A stretch of 39,018 nt of DNA from Candidatus Corynebacterium faecipullorum (GTDB taxonomy: Bacteria; Actinomycetota; Actinomycetes; Mycobacteriales; Mycobacteriaceae): NCBI GenBank assembly GCA_019114925.1, contig DXEO01000079.1, positions 1-39,018 of the forward strand, given 5' to 3'. Shown here piece by piece: positions 8,090-16,496 of this stretch (its first letter is position 1; each line of letters opens with the position of its first letter). The position numbers were made by a program, and so were the translations under genes. The notes beneath the pieces were generated by a model. The model was not told the DNA's origin, searched no databases, and worked only from the letters and a program-made list of their open reading frames with translations.

Positions 8090-8207
8090 AATTAGCTAAT
8101 TCTTTGCCGGAGGTTTAAACGGCTATAACGGGCAGCGTTGCATCGCGCACGTGCGGTGTGCAAAGCGTGTGAAGTCTAACGCTTTAACTTCCGCAAAGTG
8201 GTTTGCG
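8090..8207 (+). promoter_or_regulatory. sucCD upstream region with two inverted repeats
   Basis: Two perfect symmetric sites lie upstream of sucC: AATTAGCTAATT at 8090-8101 and CGCAAA-GTGG-TTTGCG at 8192-8207, the latter about 65 nt before the start codon. The second resembles repeats used by carbon-metabolism regulators but I do not match it confidently to RamA, RamB or GlxR. Confidence 0.4.
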
Positions 8208-8271
8208 TCACGTCTTTGTTTTGGTGAATCTTGTGGAGAACTAGTTTTTCACTGCAAAGATGGAGGCAGAA

Positions 8272-9444
8272 GTGGATCTCTACGAGTACCAAGCTCGAGA
8301 CCTCTTTGAAGCTCATGGCGTTCCCACCCTCAAAGGCATTGTTGCGACCTCAGCTGTGCAAGCTGAAGAAGCAGCCGCGAAGTTGGGGACACCGGTGGTC
8401 GTGGTCAAAGCGCAAATTAAAACTGGCGGACGTGGTAAGGCTGGGGGAGTCAAGCTCGCGCATGGCCCCGCGGAAGCTGCGGAAAAGGCAAACGAGATCT
8501 TGGGCTTGAAGATCAAAGGCCACACCGTGCGCAAGGTCATGGTGGCCGAAGGCGCGGACATTGCGGCGGAGTATTACTTCTCGATCCTCCTTGACCGCAC
8601 CAAGCGGCGCTACCTAGCCATGCTCTCTAAGGAGGGCGGCGTAGAGATTGAAAAGCTGGCCGAAGAGCGCCCGGATGCCCTGATTAAGCGCAGCTTCTCC
8701 CCACTCGATGGCATGACGGACACGCTGGCGCGGGACATGGCGTATGAGGCGGGCTTTGATGAGGGGGACGTCGCCAAGCTGGTGCCCGTATTCAAGAAGC
8801 TCTACACGGTGTACACGGAGGAAGACGCCACGCTGGTGGAGGTGAACCCGCTGGTCAAGACATCGAGCGGTGAGATCATCGCGCTCGATGGCAAAATCAC
8901 GCTGGACGATAACGCGCAGTTCCGCCACCCAGAGCACCGCGACCTCCAGGACCACGGCGCGACCGATCCGCTGGAGCTCAAGGCTCAAAAGATGGGGCTG
9001 AACTATGTGAAGCTCGATGGTTCCGTGGGGATTATCGGCAATGGTGCTGGCCTCGTGATGTCCACGCTCGACGTTGTGGCCTATGCCGGCGAGGATCTTT
9101 CTTCGCAGCCGAAGCCCGCGAACTTCCTAGACATCGGTGGTGGCGCCAACGCCGAAGTGATGGCCAACGGACTTGAAGTAATCCTTAGTGATCTGCAGGT
9201 GAAAGCGGTCTTTGTCAACGTCTTTGGTGGTATTACCGCCTGTGATGAAGTGGCCAAGGGAATCGTGCAGGCCTACAAGATTCTGGACTCGGAGGGGATT
9301 GAGCCCAAGCCGCTCGTAGTGCGCCTCGACGGCAACAACGCGGAACTTGGACGCACGATTCTCAATGACGCACACCTGCCCAAACTGGAGCAGGTAGAAA
9401 CCATGGATGCTGCCGCCCGCAGGGCTGCGGAGCTGGCGAACTAG
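8272..9444 (+). CDS. sucC: Succinyl-CoA ligase [ADP-forming] subunit beta
   Basis: A 390-residue beta subunit with an N-terminal ATP-grasp fold and a C-terminal CoA-ligase domain. With SucD it interconverts succinyl-CoA and succinate with substrate-level ATP formation in the TCA cycle. GTG 8272 is preferred: it gives the canonical [16 protein letters not shown] start and sits 5 nt after GGAGG, whereas the ATG at 8260 would overlap that ribosome-binding site. Family motifs include [22 protein letters not shown] and [10 protein letters not shown] near the C-terminus. sucD follows after 8 nt. Length matches the family (386-400). Confidence 0.97.
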   Translation: MDLYEYQARDLFEAHGVPTLKGIVATSAVQAEEAAAKLGTPVVVVKAQIKTGGRGKAGGVKLAHGPAEAAEKANEILGLKIKGHTVRKVMVAEGADIAAEYYFSILLDRTKRRYLAMLSKEGGVEIEKLAEERPDALIKRSFSPLDGMTDTLARDMAYEAGFDEGDVAKLVPVFKKLYTVYTEEDATLVEVNPLVKTSSGEIIALDGKITLDDNAQFRHPEHRDLQDHGATDPLELKAQKMGLNYVKLDGSVGIIGNGAGLVMSTLDVVAYAGEDLSSQPKPANFLDIGGGANAEVMANGLEVILSDLQVKAVFVNVFGGITACDEVAKGIVQAYKILDSEGIEPKPLVVRLDGNNAELGRTILNDAHLPKLEQVETMDAAARRAAELAN

Positions 9445-9452
9445 GAGTAGAT

Positions 9453-10346
9453 ATGTCGATTTTTCTCAACAAAGACTCGCGGATCATCGTGCAGGGCATG
9501 ACGGGATCCGAAGGCATGAAGCACACACGCCGCATGCTGGAATCCGGCTCCAACATTGTGGGTGGGGTTAACCCGCGCAAGGCAGGAGAGCGCGTCGATA
9601 TTGATGGGCGCGAGATTCCCGTGTTTGGCAGCGTGCGTGAGGCCATGCAGGCGACAGGAGCCACCGTCACCGTGATTTTTGTGCCGGCAAAATTCACTAA
9701 GGACGCCGCGGAAGAAGCCATCCGTGCCGGTATTGAACTCGTGGTCATCATCACGGAAGGAATTCCGGTGAAGGACACCGCTGAGCTCTATGCGCTGGGA
9801 CGAGAGTCCAAAACGCGCATCATTGGGCCGAACTGTCCGGGGCTCTACACACCGGCCGAATCCAATGCCGGCATTATTCCCGCAGACACTGCGCCGAATC
9901 CAGGAAAGATTGGCTTGGTCTCGAAGTCGGGCACCTTGACGTATCAGATGATGTACGAGCTATCCGATATTGGCTTTAGCACGTGCGTAGGAATCGGCGG
10001 CGATCCGATTATCGGGACCACGCACATTTCAGCGATTGAGGCCTTCCAGAATGATCCGGATACCGAGGCGATCATCATGATCGGTGAAATCGGCGGTGAT
10101 GCAGAGGAGCATGCCGCTGCCTATATCAAGGATCACGTCACGAAGCCGGTGATCGCGTATATCGCGGGCTTTACCGCACCGGAGGGCAAGACGATGGGGC
10201 ATGCTGGCGCCATCGTGTCTGGTGGTTCTGGCACGGCAGAAGGCAAGAAGGCGGCGCTCGAAGCGGCCGGCGTGAAGGTGGGCAAGACACCCTCGCAGGC
10301 AGCGGAGCTGGTGCGAGCAGCCTTGGCTGAACCATGCGGCGTATGA
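9453..10346 (+). CDS. sucD: Succinyl-CoA ligase [ADP-forming] subunit alpha
   Basis: A 297-residue alpha subunit with an N-terminal CoA-binding domain ([16 protein letters not shown]) and a C-terminal ligase domain. His250 in [19 protein letters not shown] is the phosphorylated active-site histidine. It is co-translated with sucC, 8 nt upstream. The last residues (ALAEPCGV) are encoded by sequence overlapping one copy of an 18-nt imperfect repeat, so the C-terminus may have been altered locally; the catalytic core is intact. A hairpin follows immediately. Confidence 0.97.
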   Translation: MSIFLNKDSRIIVQGMTGSEGMKHTRRMLESGSNIVGGVNPRKAGERVDIDGREIPVFGSVREAMQATGATVTVIFVPAKFTKDAAEEAIRAGIELVVIITEGIPVKDTAELYALGRESKTRIIGPNCPGLYTPAESNAGIIPADTAPNPGKIGLVSKSGTLTYQMMYELSDIGFSTCVGIGGDPIIGTTHISAIEAFQNDPDTEAIIMIGEIGGDAEEHAAAYIKDHVTKPVIAYIAGFTAPEGKTMGHAGAIVSGGSGTAEGKKAALEAAGVKVGKTPSQAAELVRAALAEPCGV

Positions 10347-10385
10347 GCCCACATGCGGTGTATGAGTCCTGAGGCTCATACACCG
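10333..10385. terminator. Terminator between sucD and the DNA glycosylase gene, with repeat
   Basis: CGGTGTATGAG (10356-10366) pairs perfectly over 11 bp with CTCATACACCG (10375-10385), loop TCCTGAGG. An imperfect copy of the left arm, CATGCGGCGTATGAGCCC at 10333-10350, overlaps the sucD stop. Its TATGAGCC can pair with GGCTCATA at 10373-10380, so two exclusive hairpins are possible. The element lies between convergent genes. Confidence 0.75.
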
Positions 10386-10392
10386 GTAGGGC

Positions 10393-10938
10393 TTAGCGGG
10401 GGAGCCCGCGACGTCGAGACACTGTCTTGTCGAAGGGAATCCAAAAGCGTAGCGCGGCGTCCTGGTTCTTTGAGATGCCGATGCGCGGCCCCTGGACCCA
10501 CTCAGGTTCCCTATCGCGTTGTTTAAGGCGAATGGGCGTGCCGTTGTCCGCGATACTGAAGCCAAGTGCCTTGCCTAAGTTGCCGGGGCCGCGGGCGAGA
10601 TTATGAAATTCCGTGTCACCCCGGCGTTGGTAGGCAAGGTCTATTCCGTCGATGATTTCCCCGCCGCGGAGCAAGCAACCCTGACCGGTGCCTTCGGGCG
10701 CGCAGACGATATTGCCGTTCCGGTGAATGCCGTAGGACATGTAGACGTAGAGGCGGCCGGGTGGGCCGAACATGGCGGCGTTGCGCGGGGTGCGGCCTTT
10801 AAAAGTGTGTGAGGCCTCATCGTCTGCGCCGAGGTAAGCCTCGACCTCCGTGATGCGCACCGAAACGCCGTTGTGTGTGAGCACCGTGCCCAGAAGCTGG
10901 GGAGCAACGACGTCGGCGGTGTCGGTGAAATCGATCAT
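10393..10938 (-). CDS. DNA-3-methyladenine glycosylase (MPG/AAG family)
   Basis: A 181-residue base-excision glycosylase of the mammalian-type AAG/MPG family, removing alkylated purines such as 3-methyladenine from DNA. Family features are LLGTVL near the N-terminus, ITEVEAYLGADDEASHT (including the Glu that activates water), GRLYVYMSYGIH with the intercalating Tyr region, and LARGPGNLGKALG. Length is slightly below the usual 190-210. The stop faces the sucD terminator. The gap to the upstream siderophore gene is only 27 nt, so cotranscription with that iron-regulated gene is possible. Confidence 0.92.
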   Translation of the reverse strand: MIDFTDTADVVAPQLLGTVLTHNGVSVRITEVEAYLGADDEASHTFKGRTPRNAAMFGPPGRLYVYMSYGIHRNGNIVCAPEGTGQGCLLRGGEIIDGIDLAYQRRGDTEFHNLARGPGNLGKALGFSIADNGTPIRLKQRDREPEWVQGPRIGISKNQDAALRFWIPFDKTVSRRRGLPR

Positions 10939-10965
10939 TGCCGCAGTCTAACGCGAAAACAAACG

Positions 10966-11826
10966 TTAGGCCTTAGCACTTTCTTCCTCGGCCTCAATCG
11001 CCGCGTTGAATTCACGCTTGGAGGATTGCCACTGGTCCTCGGTCATTCCGATACGCCAGTAGCCAGAGATGGAAACGTCTTCCTTGGGAATTTCAGATTC
11101 CACGAAAAGGAAGCGACGCAGCTCTTTGATCATCTCGGCGACACCGTGGATGAACCAGCTGGTTTTCTTCTCCTTTGGGATACCAGCCTCGCGTACCACG
11201 CGGGATAGCTCAGTACCGTGGGTAGCGCCATTGCGGACTACCCAGACGATCTCCACGCCCTCGCGGGCGGGCAGCTCAAACGTGCGGTCTTCGGCCTCGA
11301 TCTCGATGAAGGCAGTAGCGGTCGCGCCCTCGGGGAGATGCTGCACACCGGCACCGATGGCCGGCGCTGCAGATTCATCGCCGGCGAACACGAAGTGCTC
11401 ATAGTCTGCGTTCGGTCCCCACGCGCCACCTGGGCCGAGGAAGCCGATCTTTTCGCCGACCTCAGCTACGCGTGCCCACGGGCCGGCCAGCCCCGAATCA
11501 CCATGGGCGACAAAATCAACGTCGAAGTCCCCGGTTTCAGAGTCCAGGTTGATCAAGGTGTAGGTGCGGAGAATTGGTTGTTTATCACGCGGCTGCTCTT
11601 CGCGAATCTGCTGGACATCAAACGGCCAAGAGTAATCGGCACTTTCTGGCACGAATAACAACTTGATGTAGTGATCCGTAAACTCCAGCTCCTTGCCCAC
11701 AAAAGCCGGGGAGTTCATGCTCAACCGAACCAAATCCGGAGAGACCTGGTAGCGACCAGTCACGGTTGCTTCATGCGCCTTGCGGGGCTTGCGCTTCGGC
11801 GCTGCCGCTTTAGCTTGGCTAGCCAT
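10966..11826 (-). CDS. Siderophore-interacting protein (ferric-siderophore reductase)
   Basis: A 286-residue flavoprotein of the SIP/ViuB family: an N-terminal FAD-binding barrel containing RTYTLINLD (RxYT flavin motif) and a C-terminal NAD(P)H-binding half ending with the family's SGYWRIGMTEDQWQ. It releases iron from imported ferric siderophores in the cytoplasm by reduction. A near-consensus DtxR box lies 64 nt upstream, so iron repression is expected. ATG 11826 is preferred because AAAGGA lies 11 nt upstream; a GTG at 11835 has only 3 nt spacing. The DNA glycosylase gene follows on the same strand. Confidence 0.92.
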   Translation of the reverse strand: MASQAKAAAPKRKPRKAHEATVTGRYQVSPDLVRLSMNSPAFVGKELEFTDHYIKLLFVPESADYSWPFDVQQIREEQPRDKQPILRTYTLINLDSETGDFDVDFVAHGDSGLAGPWARVAEVGEKIGFLGPGGAWGPNADYEHFVFAGDESAAPAIGAGVQHLPEGATATAFIEIEAEDRTFELPAREGVEIVWVVRNGATHGTELSRVVREAGIPKEKKTSWFIHGVAEMIKELRRFLFVESEIPKEDVSISGYWRIGMTEDQWQSSKREFNAAIEAEEESAKA

Positions 11827-11889
11827 CGTTATCACTGTCCTTTGAAAACTTGAGTTGCTGTGCGGGGCGGAAGGCTACCCACTATATGA

Positions 11890-11908
11890 TTAGGTAAGGC
11901 TAACATAC
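11890..11908 (-). promoter_or_regulatory. DtxR (iron repressor) box
   Basis: TTAGGTAAGGCTAACATAC matches the 19-bp DtxR/IdeR consensus TTAGGTTAGCCTAACCTAA at 15 of 19 positions by my count, including both inner half-site cores. It lies upstream of the siderophore-interacting protein gene. Confidence 0.8.
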
Positions 11909-11969
11909 TCAAGTTAGGCTGGTTGTGGGGCTTGGTGGTGCGCGGGCGCGGTGATGCTGGGGCTCAATG

Positions 11970-12010
11970 CAAAAAGTTAACCCCGCATCCTGCTCAAGCA
12001 GAATGCGGGG
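11970..12010 (-). terminator. Terminator of tRNA-His
   Basis: CCCCGCAT (11981-11988) pairs with ATGCGGGG (12003-12010), with inner CTGC/GCAG pairing. On the minus strand it is followed by a T-rich tail (complement of 11970-11980). It lies 9 nt beyond the tRNA 3' end. Confidence 0.85.
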
Positions 12011-12019
12011 TCTATTCGG

Positions 12020-12092
12020 GGTGGCTGACGGGGCTCGAACCCGCGACACCCAGGATCACAACCTGGTGCTCTACCAGCTGAACTACAGCCAC
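12020..12092 (-). tRNA. tRNA-His (GTG)
   Basis: Read on the minus strand: acceptor GTGGCTG/CAGCCAC with discriminator C and a G at position -1 (complement of 12093), both diagnostic for tRNA-His. The anticodon stem CCAGG/CCTGG encloses loop TTGTGAT with anticodon GTG. The T-arm is GCGGGTTCGAGCCCCGT. CCA is not encoded. Confidence 0.97.
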
Positions 12093-12140
12093 CATCGTTG
12101 CCGAAAGCAACGAGATACAGGTTAACCCACGTTGTCCGTT

Positions 12141-12785
12141 TTACAAAAACGCCTGGTAGTCGTCGGTAGTAGCCGCCTTGAGCTCCTCGGCTTCCGGGGT
12201 GGAGGGGCCGTTATCCGTACGGAACACGCTGCGGCGATAAAAATCGAGCTCGCGAATGGACTCGATGATGTCCTGCAGGGCTCGATGTGCCATCCCTTTA
12301 TCCGGCTGGTTGTAATAGGCGCGCGGGTGCCAGCGGCGTGCCAGTTCCTTAATCGTGGAGACATCAATCATTCGGTAGTGCAGCGCGGCGTCCAGGCGTG
12401 GCATGTATTCGCGAATGAAGGTGCGGTCCGTTGCGATGGAATTGCCGGCAAGGGGGGCGGGGTGGTTGGCGTCGCAGTGCTTCTCGACGAGCTTCAGCAC
12501 CGCCTCCTCTGCCTCCGCAATCGTGATCGCAGATTCTCGAATCTCCTTGTCCAGCCCAGACTTCGCGTGCATCTCGGTGACGAAGTCATCCATCTGCGCG
12601 AGTTCTTCCTCCGTGGCGTGGACGACGAGGTCAATGCCTTCGTCGAGAATATTCAGTTCGGCGTCGGTAATCACGGCGGCAACTTCCACGATTACGTGGC
12701 GCTTCGGATCAAGCCCAGTCATCTCCAGGTCGATCCAGACGAGGCGGTCGTTCTTAGCGGGGGTATCATTCATGCCTTCCACCAT
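12141..12785 (-). CDS. orn: Oligoribonuclease
   Basis: A DEDDh 3'-5' exoribonuclease of about 214 residues that degrades the last 2-5 nt RNA fragments and pGpG to mononucleotides. [10 protein letters not shown] holds the first Asp/Glu pair, [11 protein letters not shown] the middle Asp, and MAHRALQDI the His and last Asp of the catalytic set. Two starts are possible: ATG 12785 (weak AAGAG upstream) or ATG 12773 ([11 protein letters not shown]), which better fits family length. Longer extensions lack conservation. The neighbourhood (orn near a CmrA-type reductase) parallels M. tuberculosis Rv2511 and Rv2509 as I recall them. Confidence 0.95.
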   Translation of the reverse strand: MVEGMNDTPAKNDRLVWIDLEMTGLDPKRHVIVEVAAVITDAELNILDEGIDLVVHATEEELAQMDDFVTEMHAKSGLDKEIRESAITIAEAEEAVLKLVEKHCDANHPAPLAGNSIATDRTFIREYMPRLDAALHYRMIDVSTIKELARRWHPRAYYNQPDKGMAHRALQDIIESIRELDFYRRSVFRTDNGPSTPEAEELKAATTDDYQAFL

Positions 12786-13001
12786 AGTTTCTCTTGGGGT
12801 GTGGTCGGGGATGCACCCTTTCAGTTCAGTGGGGGTAAATGGGGGTGGGGGAAGGGTGTGCTTATCGAAATCGGTCACTTAATCGGTATGTGCTGGGGTT
12901 TTGTGCTGGATGTGAATGTTAAGGGTGGTGCTTTCTCAACTTTTTCATGATTTCACGCACGAAAGTCGTCGCGGAAGGGGCATTATTAGGTCAGCCTTTA
13001 A

Positions 13002-13017
13002 CGTGACGGCACTCACA
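13002..13017 (+). promoter_or_regulatory. Probable GlxR (CRP-type) binding site
   Basis: CGTGACGGCACTCACA matches TGTGA-N6-TCACA at 9 of 10 fixed positions and lies 25 nt before the symporter start codon. GlxR is the cAMP-binding global regulator of corynebacteria. This close position suggests repression. Confidence 0.65.
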
Positions 13018-13042
13018 TATTACGAAGGACGGTAACCTACCG

Positions 13043-14584
13043 ATGTCAGACTTTCTCGACACCCTCAACTCTTTGATTTGGTCACCAGCACTAGTCTTCC
13101 TGTGCCTCGGTGCTGGAATCTATTTCACCCTGGCCACCAAATTCCTGCAGATACGCTGCATTCCAGACATGATTAAGCAGCTGAAGGATGGTGAAAGCTC
13201 CGATTCGGGCGTGTCTTCTTTCCAATCGCTGATGATTTCCCTGGCCGGCCGTGTCGGCGTGGGCAATATCGCGGGTGTTGCGACGGCTATTGCCTTCGGT
13301 GGACCGGGTGCGGTGTTCTGGATGTGGGCGGTAGCGCTGCTAGGGTCCGCCACCTCCTTCGTGGAATGTACCTTGGCGCAGGTCTACAAGGAGAAGGACC
13401 AGGACACCGGCGAGTACCGCGGTGGCCCGGCCTACTACATCGAAAAGGCCTATAAGCACACTAAGGCCGGACCGTTCATGGTGGTTTATGGCATCGTCTT
13501 TGCCGTCGCAATGATTCTTGCTACCAGCTACTTCCTGCCTGGTATCCAGGCTAATGGTGTGGCCGCTGCTGTGCAGAACGCTTGGGGCGTTGAAGTTGGG
13601 TGGTCTGCTCTGGTTCTGGGCGGAATTCTGGCCATCATTATTATCGGAGGCGTCAAGCGCATCGCGAACTTCGCTTCCCTCGTGGTTCCGTTCATGGCCG
13701 CGGCATACATCCTCTTTGCCATGATCATTCTGATCATGAACTTCAACCAGATCCCTGAGGTCTTCGGCATGATCTTCAAGTCCGCCTTCGGTGCAGAGCA
13801 GGCCTTCTCTGGTCTGTTGGGCTCGGCCATCATGTGGGGCGTGAAGCGCGGTATTTACTCCAACGAGGCCGGCCAAGGTACCGGCCCGCAGTCTGCGGCG
13901 GCGGCGGAGGTTTCCCACCCAGCCAAGCAGGGCTTCGTGCAGGCTTTTGCGGTCTACATTGACACCCTTTTTGTGTGCTCTGCTACTGCTTTCATCATCA
14001 TCTCTACCGACATGTACAAAGTATTTGAAGATGAGTCGGAGGATGGCCCTGTGCGCTACGCCGGCTCCATCCCGGATGAAGTTGCAGTAGGACCGGGCTT
14101 TATCCAGCATGGCCTTGACACCCTGCTGGCAGGTTTCGGACCAAGCTTCGTCGCCATCGCCATTGCCTTCTTTGCCTTCACCACCGTCCTGGCGTACTAC
14201 TACATGGCGGAGGTCAACCTGACCTACTTCAACCGCTGGATCAGAAACAAGACCACCCGCCGCGCGCTCGTGTGGCTCCTGCGCATTCTCCTTGTGGTCT
14301 CCGTGGTCGTCGGAGCTACAACCACTCCGGGCTCTGCGTGGGCGCTGGGTGATATCGGAGTTGGTGCGACGGCATGGCTCAATATCATCGCTATTCTTTT
14401 CCTGCAGGTTCCGGCGCTCAAGTGCCTCAAGGACTACAGCGCACAGAAGGCTGCCGGAAAGGACCCGCAGTTTGACCCAGAGGCGCTGGGAATCAAGAAC
14501 GCTGATTTCTGGATAGAGCGCAAGCTCGCCCGGGAGGAGGCTGCACAGAAAGCTATCGCGGAGGATTCTCCGATCCAAGGTTAA
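13043..14584 (+). CDS. Sodium:alanine (glycine) symporter, AGCS family
   Basis: A 513-residue membrane transporter of the AGCS family (AlsT/DagA-like) with about 10-11 membrane segments. Family features include SFQSLMISLAGRVGVGNIAGVA, the Na+/substrate region, and RGIYSNEAGQGTGP in the middle. It imports L- or D-alanine or glycine with Na+. The ATG at 13043 is preceded by AAGGACGG. It is monocistronic, with a likely GlxR box just upstream and a strong terminator downstream. Alanine dehydrogenase (ald) occurs about 10 kb away, and the two could cooperate in alanine use. Confidence 0.93.
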   Translation: MSDFLDTLNSLIWSPALVFLCLGAGIYFTLATKFLQIRCIPDMIKQLKDGESSDSGVSSFQSLMISLAGRVGVGNIAGVATAIAFGGPGAVFWMWAVALLGSATSFVECTLAQVYKEKDQDTGEYRGGPAYYIEKAYKHTKAGPFMVVYGIVFAVAMILATSYFLPGIQANGVAAAVQNAWGVEVGWSALVLGGILAIIIIGGVKRIANFASLVVPFMAAAYILFAMIILIMNFNQIPEVFGMIFKSAFGAEQAFSGLLGSAIMWGVKRGIYSNEAGQGTGPQSAAAAEVSHPAKQGFVQAFAVYIDTLFVCSATAFIIISTDMYKVFEDESEDGPVRYAGSIPDEVAVGPGFIQHGLDTLLAGFGPSFVAIAIAFFAFTTVLAYYYMAEVNLTYFNRWIRNKTTRRALVWLLRILLVVSVVVGATTTPGSAWALGDIGVGATAWLNIIAILFLQVPALKCLKDYSAQKAAGKDPQFDPEALGIKNADFWIERKLAREEAAQKAIAEDSPIQG

Positions 14585-14590
14585 GTAACG

Positions 14591-14638
14591 CAAAAGCCCG
14601 CTCTCTCTTTTTCATCATTTGGGGAGAGCGGGCTTTTG
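14591..14638. terminator. Bidirectional terminator between symporter gene and cmrA
   Basis: CAAAAGCCCGCTCTC (14591-14605) pairs over 15 bp with GAGAGCGGGCTTTTG (14624-14638). T-runs flank both strands and the genes converge here. Confidence 0.95.
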
Positions 14639-14644
14639 TTTGGG

Positions 14645-15457
14645 TTAAGCCATCTTCGAGTAGAAGCTGCCGATGATCGGCGCAACAATCGGGGTCGGCA
14701 CAATCTTGCCCAGTGCATTCATCACTTTGGACAGCGGGCCAGGGACCACGCGGCGCTGGTTGCGGGCCATGGCCTCCAGCGTCTCTGCGGAGCAGGATTC
14801 ATAGGTGGTCCACAAGAAGTCCGGGACGACCTTGTCCACGATCGATTGCTCTTCCTCGGGAATGATGGCATCGCGCACCGGGCCGGGGGCAAGCAGCGTA
14901 CAGGTCACGCCCGAGCCCTTGAGCTCGTAGTGGAGGGCTTCAGTGAAGGCATTGACGCCTGCCTTGGTGAAAACATAGGTGGCGTTGTTCGGGATAGAGA
15001 CGTTGCCCGCCGCCGAGCCCACGTTGCAAATAGCGCCGCTGCGTCGCGGCAGCATCTGCTCCAAGGCAGCGCGCGTCAAGCGGTGAACGGCCTTGCCGTT
15101 GAGGTCGAACTGCCGGGTCTCATAATCCCAATCCTGATCCATGAACTTGCCAAAGCTGGCGATACCCGCCGAATTGACGATGATGGAAATTTCCTTGCCC
15201 GCCATGAACTCGATGACGCGGTCCACGTCTGCTGCCTCGGAGAGGTCCGCTGCCAGCGCAATGGCGTCCACCTCGTGGCGTGAGCGCAGGTCCGCAGCGA
15301 TGGATTCGAGGACGTCTTCGCGGCGTGCGACGAGGATGACATTGTAACCGCGGGCGGCCAGGTCCTTGGCCATCGCAGCGCCAATTCCTTGGCTAGCGCC
15401 GGTCAGTAGCGCATAAGAGGAGCGGGTAGGGGCAGGCAGCCCAGGGGAGTGAGCCAT
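14645..15457 (-). CDS. cmrA: SDR reductase, CmrA-like 3-oxo-mycolate reductase
   Basis: A 270-residue classical short-chain dehydrogenase: TGASQGIG cofactor motif (residues 19-26), NSAG, catalytic Ser148 and Tyr161-x3-Lys165. In C. glutamicum CmrA reduces the beta-keto group of newly condensed corynomycolate, the last step of mycolic motif formation. Assignment here rests on overall type and on the neighbourhood (orn, L,D-transpeptidase, FAS cluster). SDR sequence alone would not define the substrate. The C-terminus (VVPGPLSKVMNALGKIVPTPIVAPIIGSF region) is amphipathic and may touch the membrane. ATG 15457 has GAAAGGA 8 nt upstream; an upstream alternative start is unsupported. Confidence 0.8.
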   Translation of the reverse strand: MAHSPGLPAPTRSSYALLTGASQGIGAAMAKDLAARGYNVILVARREDVLESIAADLRSRHEVDAIALAADLSEAADVDRVIEFMAGKEISIIVNSAGIASFGKFMDQDWDYETRQFDLNGKAVHRLTRAALEQMLPRRSGAICNVGSAAGNVSIPNNATYVFTKAGVNAFTEALHYELKGSGVTCTLLAPGPVRDAIIPEEEQSIVDKVVPDFLWTTYESCSAETLEAMARNQRRVVPGPLSKVMNALGKIVPTPIVAPIIGSFYSKMA

Positions 15458-15584
15458 AAACGGCGTCCTTTCTCTCAGGGTGGGAAGTCTCCACCCAGCG
15501 TAGAGCAATCAGGGTTTAAATCAGGGTAAACACCGATGAATCCTCAGCCCCAACTCTGGATAATGGAAGGCGAAAGGAGAGATC

Positions 15585-15770
15585 ATGAACAACCAACGTT
15601 TAACCCGTTCCACAACTGACACGATGCTCGGAGGCGTGTGCGGCGGCATCGCACACACGTACAACCTTGATCCGACCCTGGTGCGCATTCTTTTCGTTGC
15701 TGCTACCTTGCTGGGCTTCTCAGGCATTCTGCTCTACCTCATTCTCTGGGTTGTTATCCCAGTGGAGTAA
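15585..15770 (+). CDS. PspC-domain membrane protein
   Basis: A 61-residue protein that is almost entirely one PspC domain: a basic N-terminus (RLTRSTTDTMLGGVCGGIA) followed by DPTLVRILFV and a hydrophobic helix LLGFSGILLYLILWVVIPVE. PspC proteins sense envelope stress in enterobacteria; small actinobacterial versions are uncharacterised. A strong ribosome-binding site (AAAGGAG) lies before ATG 15585. It is divergent from cmrA with about 127 nt between, so both promoters lie there. Confidence 0.88.
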   Translation: MNNQRLTRSTTDTMLGGVCGGIAHTYNLDPTLVRILFVAATLLGFSGILLYLILWVVIPVE

Positions 15771-15787
15771 TCAGTAACCTCTGCAAA

Positions 15788-16420
15788 CTACTGCAGCGGG
15801 CCCAGGGCCATAAACCGCTTCCACGTTTCCCACTCTTCCCGCAAGCGCGGCAAGGCGCTGGGTGAGGTGACGGAGTCGTCGACAAGCACGGCGTCCTGCA
15901 TGCGCACGCCGTTGTCGAAGAAGAGAGCCGCGTGCCCGGATGCCCCGTAGCGGAGGACCGGCACCAAGTTGAGCCCATCGAAAGACAGCGGGGCATTGGG
16001 GCGCACATCGAGCCCCGCGATCGCCGCGAGCGTGGGTGCCAAGTCGAGCGGAGAGACGAGCTCTGTGCACTCTCCGGATTCTGCAACCCCGGGCCACAGA
16101 ACGGACATGGCGGCCTTGTCGCCCTGCAGGGAGCACACCGCCACCACACCATCGAGGGTGTCCAGTAGCTGGGGGTTCGGCTGCTCGAGAAGACGAAAGA
16201 CCTGCGGAGAAGCTGGCTGGGTATCCTCCCGAACCTCGAAGCCAGCGGCCTTGAAAATCTCCGTGATGCGCGTTGTGGCTCCGCGCTGTGGGTATTGTCC
16301 GGTGAGCACCGCGCGGCGTGATGCCGCATAGCTTGGTGCCGGTACCCACGCGTTAGCGAAGCGCATACCGCGCAGCGCTGATTCCGGGGCGTGGTCAAAA
16401 GTCGCGAGGGTGATGTCCAT
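15788..16420 (-). CDS. Reduced sulfatase/alkaline-phosphatase-superfamily pseudoenzyme
   Basis: A 210-residue protein with recognisable ends of a sulfatase but no complete active site. Near the N-terminus, GMRFANAWVPAPSYAASRRAVLTGQ corresponds to the sulfatase signature region (usual form CxPSRAALLTG). Tyr31 occupies the formylglycine-precursor Cys/Ser position, while Arg35 is kept. The C-terminal LVSPLDLAPTLAAIAGL and SFDGLNLVPVL match the family's later conserved segment. The N-terminal metal-binding Asp pair and the roughly 150-residue middle are missing (normal length about 450). The ATG lacks a clear ribosome-binding site and lies close behind the tRNA-Arg terminator. It is either a repurposed non-catalytic protein or a decaying gene. 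Confidence 0.6.
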   Translation of the reverse strand: MDITLATFDHAPESALRGMRFANAWVPAPSYAASRRAVLTGQYPQRGATTRITEIFKAAGFEVREDTQPASPQVFRLLEQPNPQLLDTLDGVVAVCSLQGDKAAMSVLWPGVAESGECTELVSPLDLAPTLAAIAGLDVRPNAPLSFDGLNLVPVLRYGASGHAALFFDNGVRMQDAVLVDDSVTSPSALPRLREEWETWKRFMALGPLQ

Positions 16421-16444
16421 GGAAGAGAGTCCAATCTGTGCCCA

Positions 16445-16488
16445 AAGGCCACTTTCTGAGGCTTAGTGAAGCCCTAGAAAGTGGCCTT
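16445..16488 (-). terminator. Hairpin downstream of tRNA-Arg
   Basis: AAGGCCACTTTCT (16445-16457) pairs perfectly over 13 bp with AGAAAGTGGCCTT (16476-16488). It lies 8 nt past the tRNA 3' end on the minus strand and would terminate that transcript. Confidence 0.8.
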
Positions 16489-16496
16489 GACCTGCG

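Noticed and set aside
8260-8271. ATG 8260 as the sucC start
   Set aside because: It would place the GGAGG ribosome-binding site inside the gene; GTG 8272 gives the conserved N-terminus.
13340-14593. Long minus-strand open frame opposite the alanine symporter
   Set aside because: It is rich in Arg, Asp and Gly with no domain signal, and the plus strand is a clear AGCS transporter.
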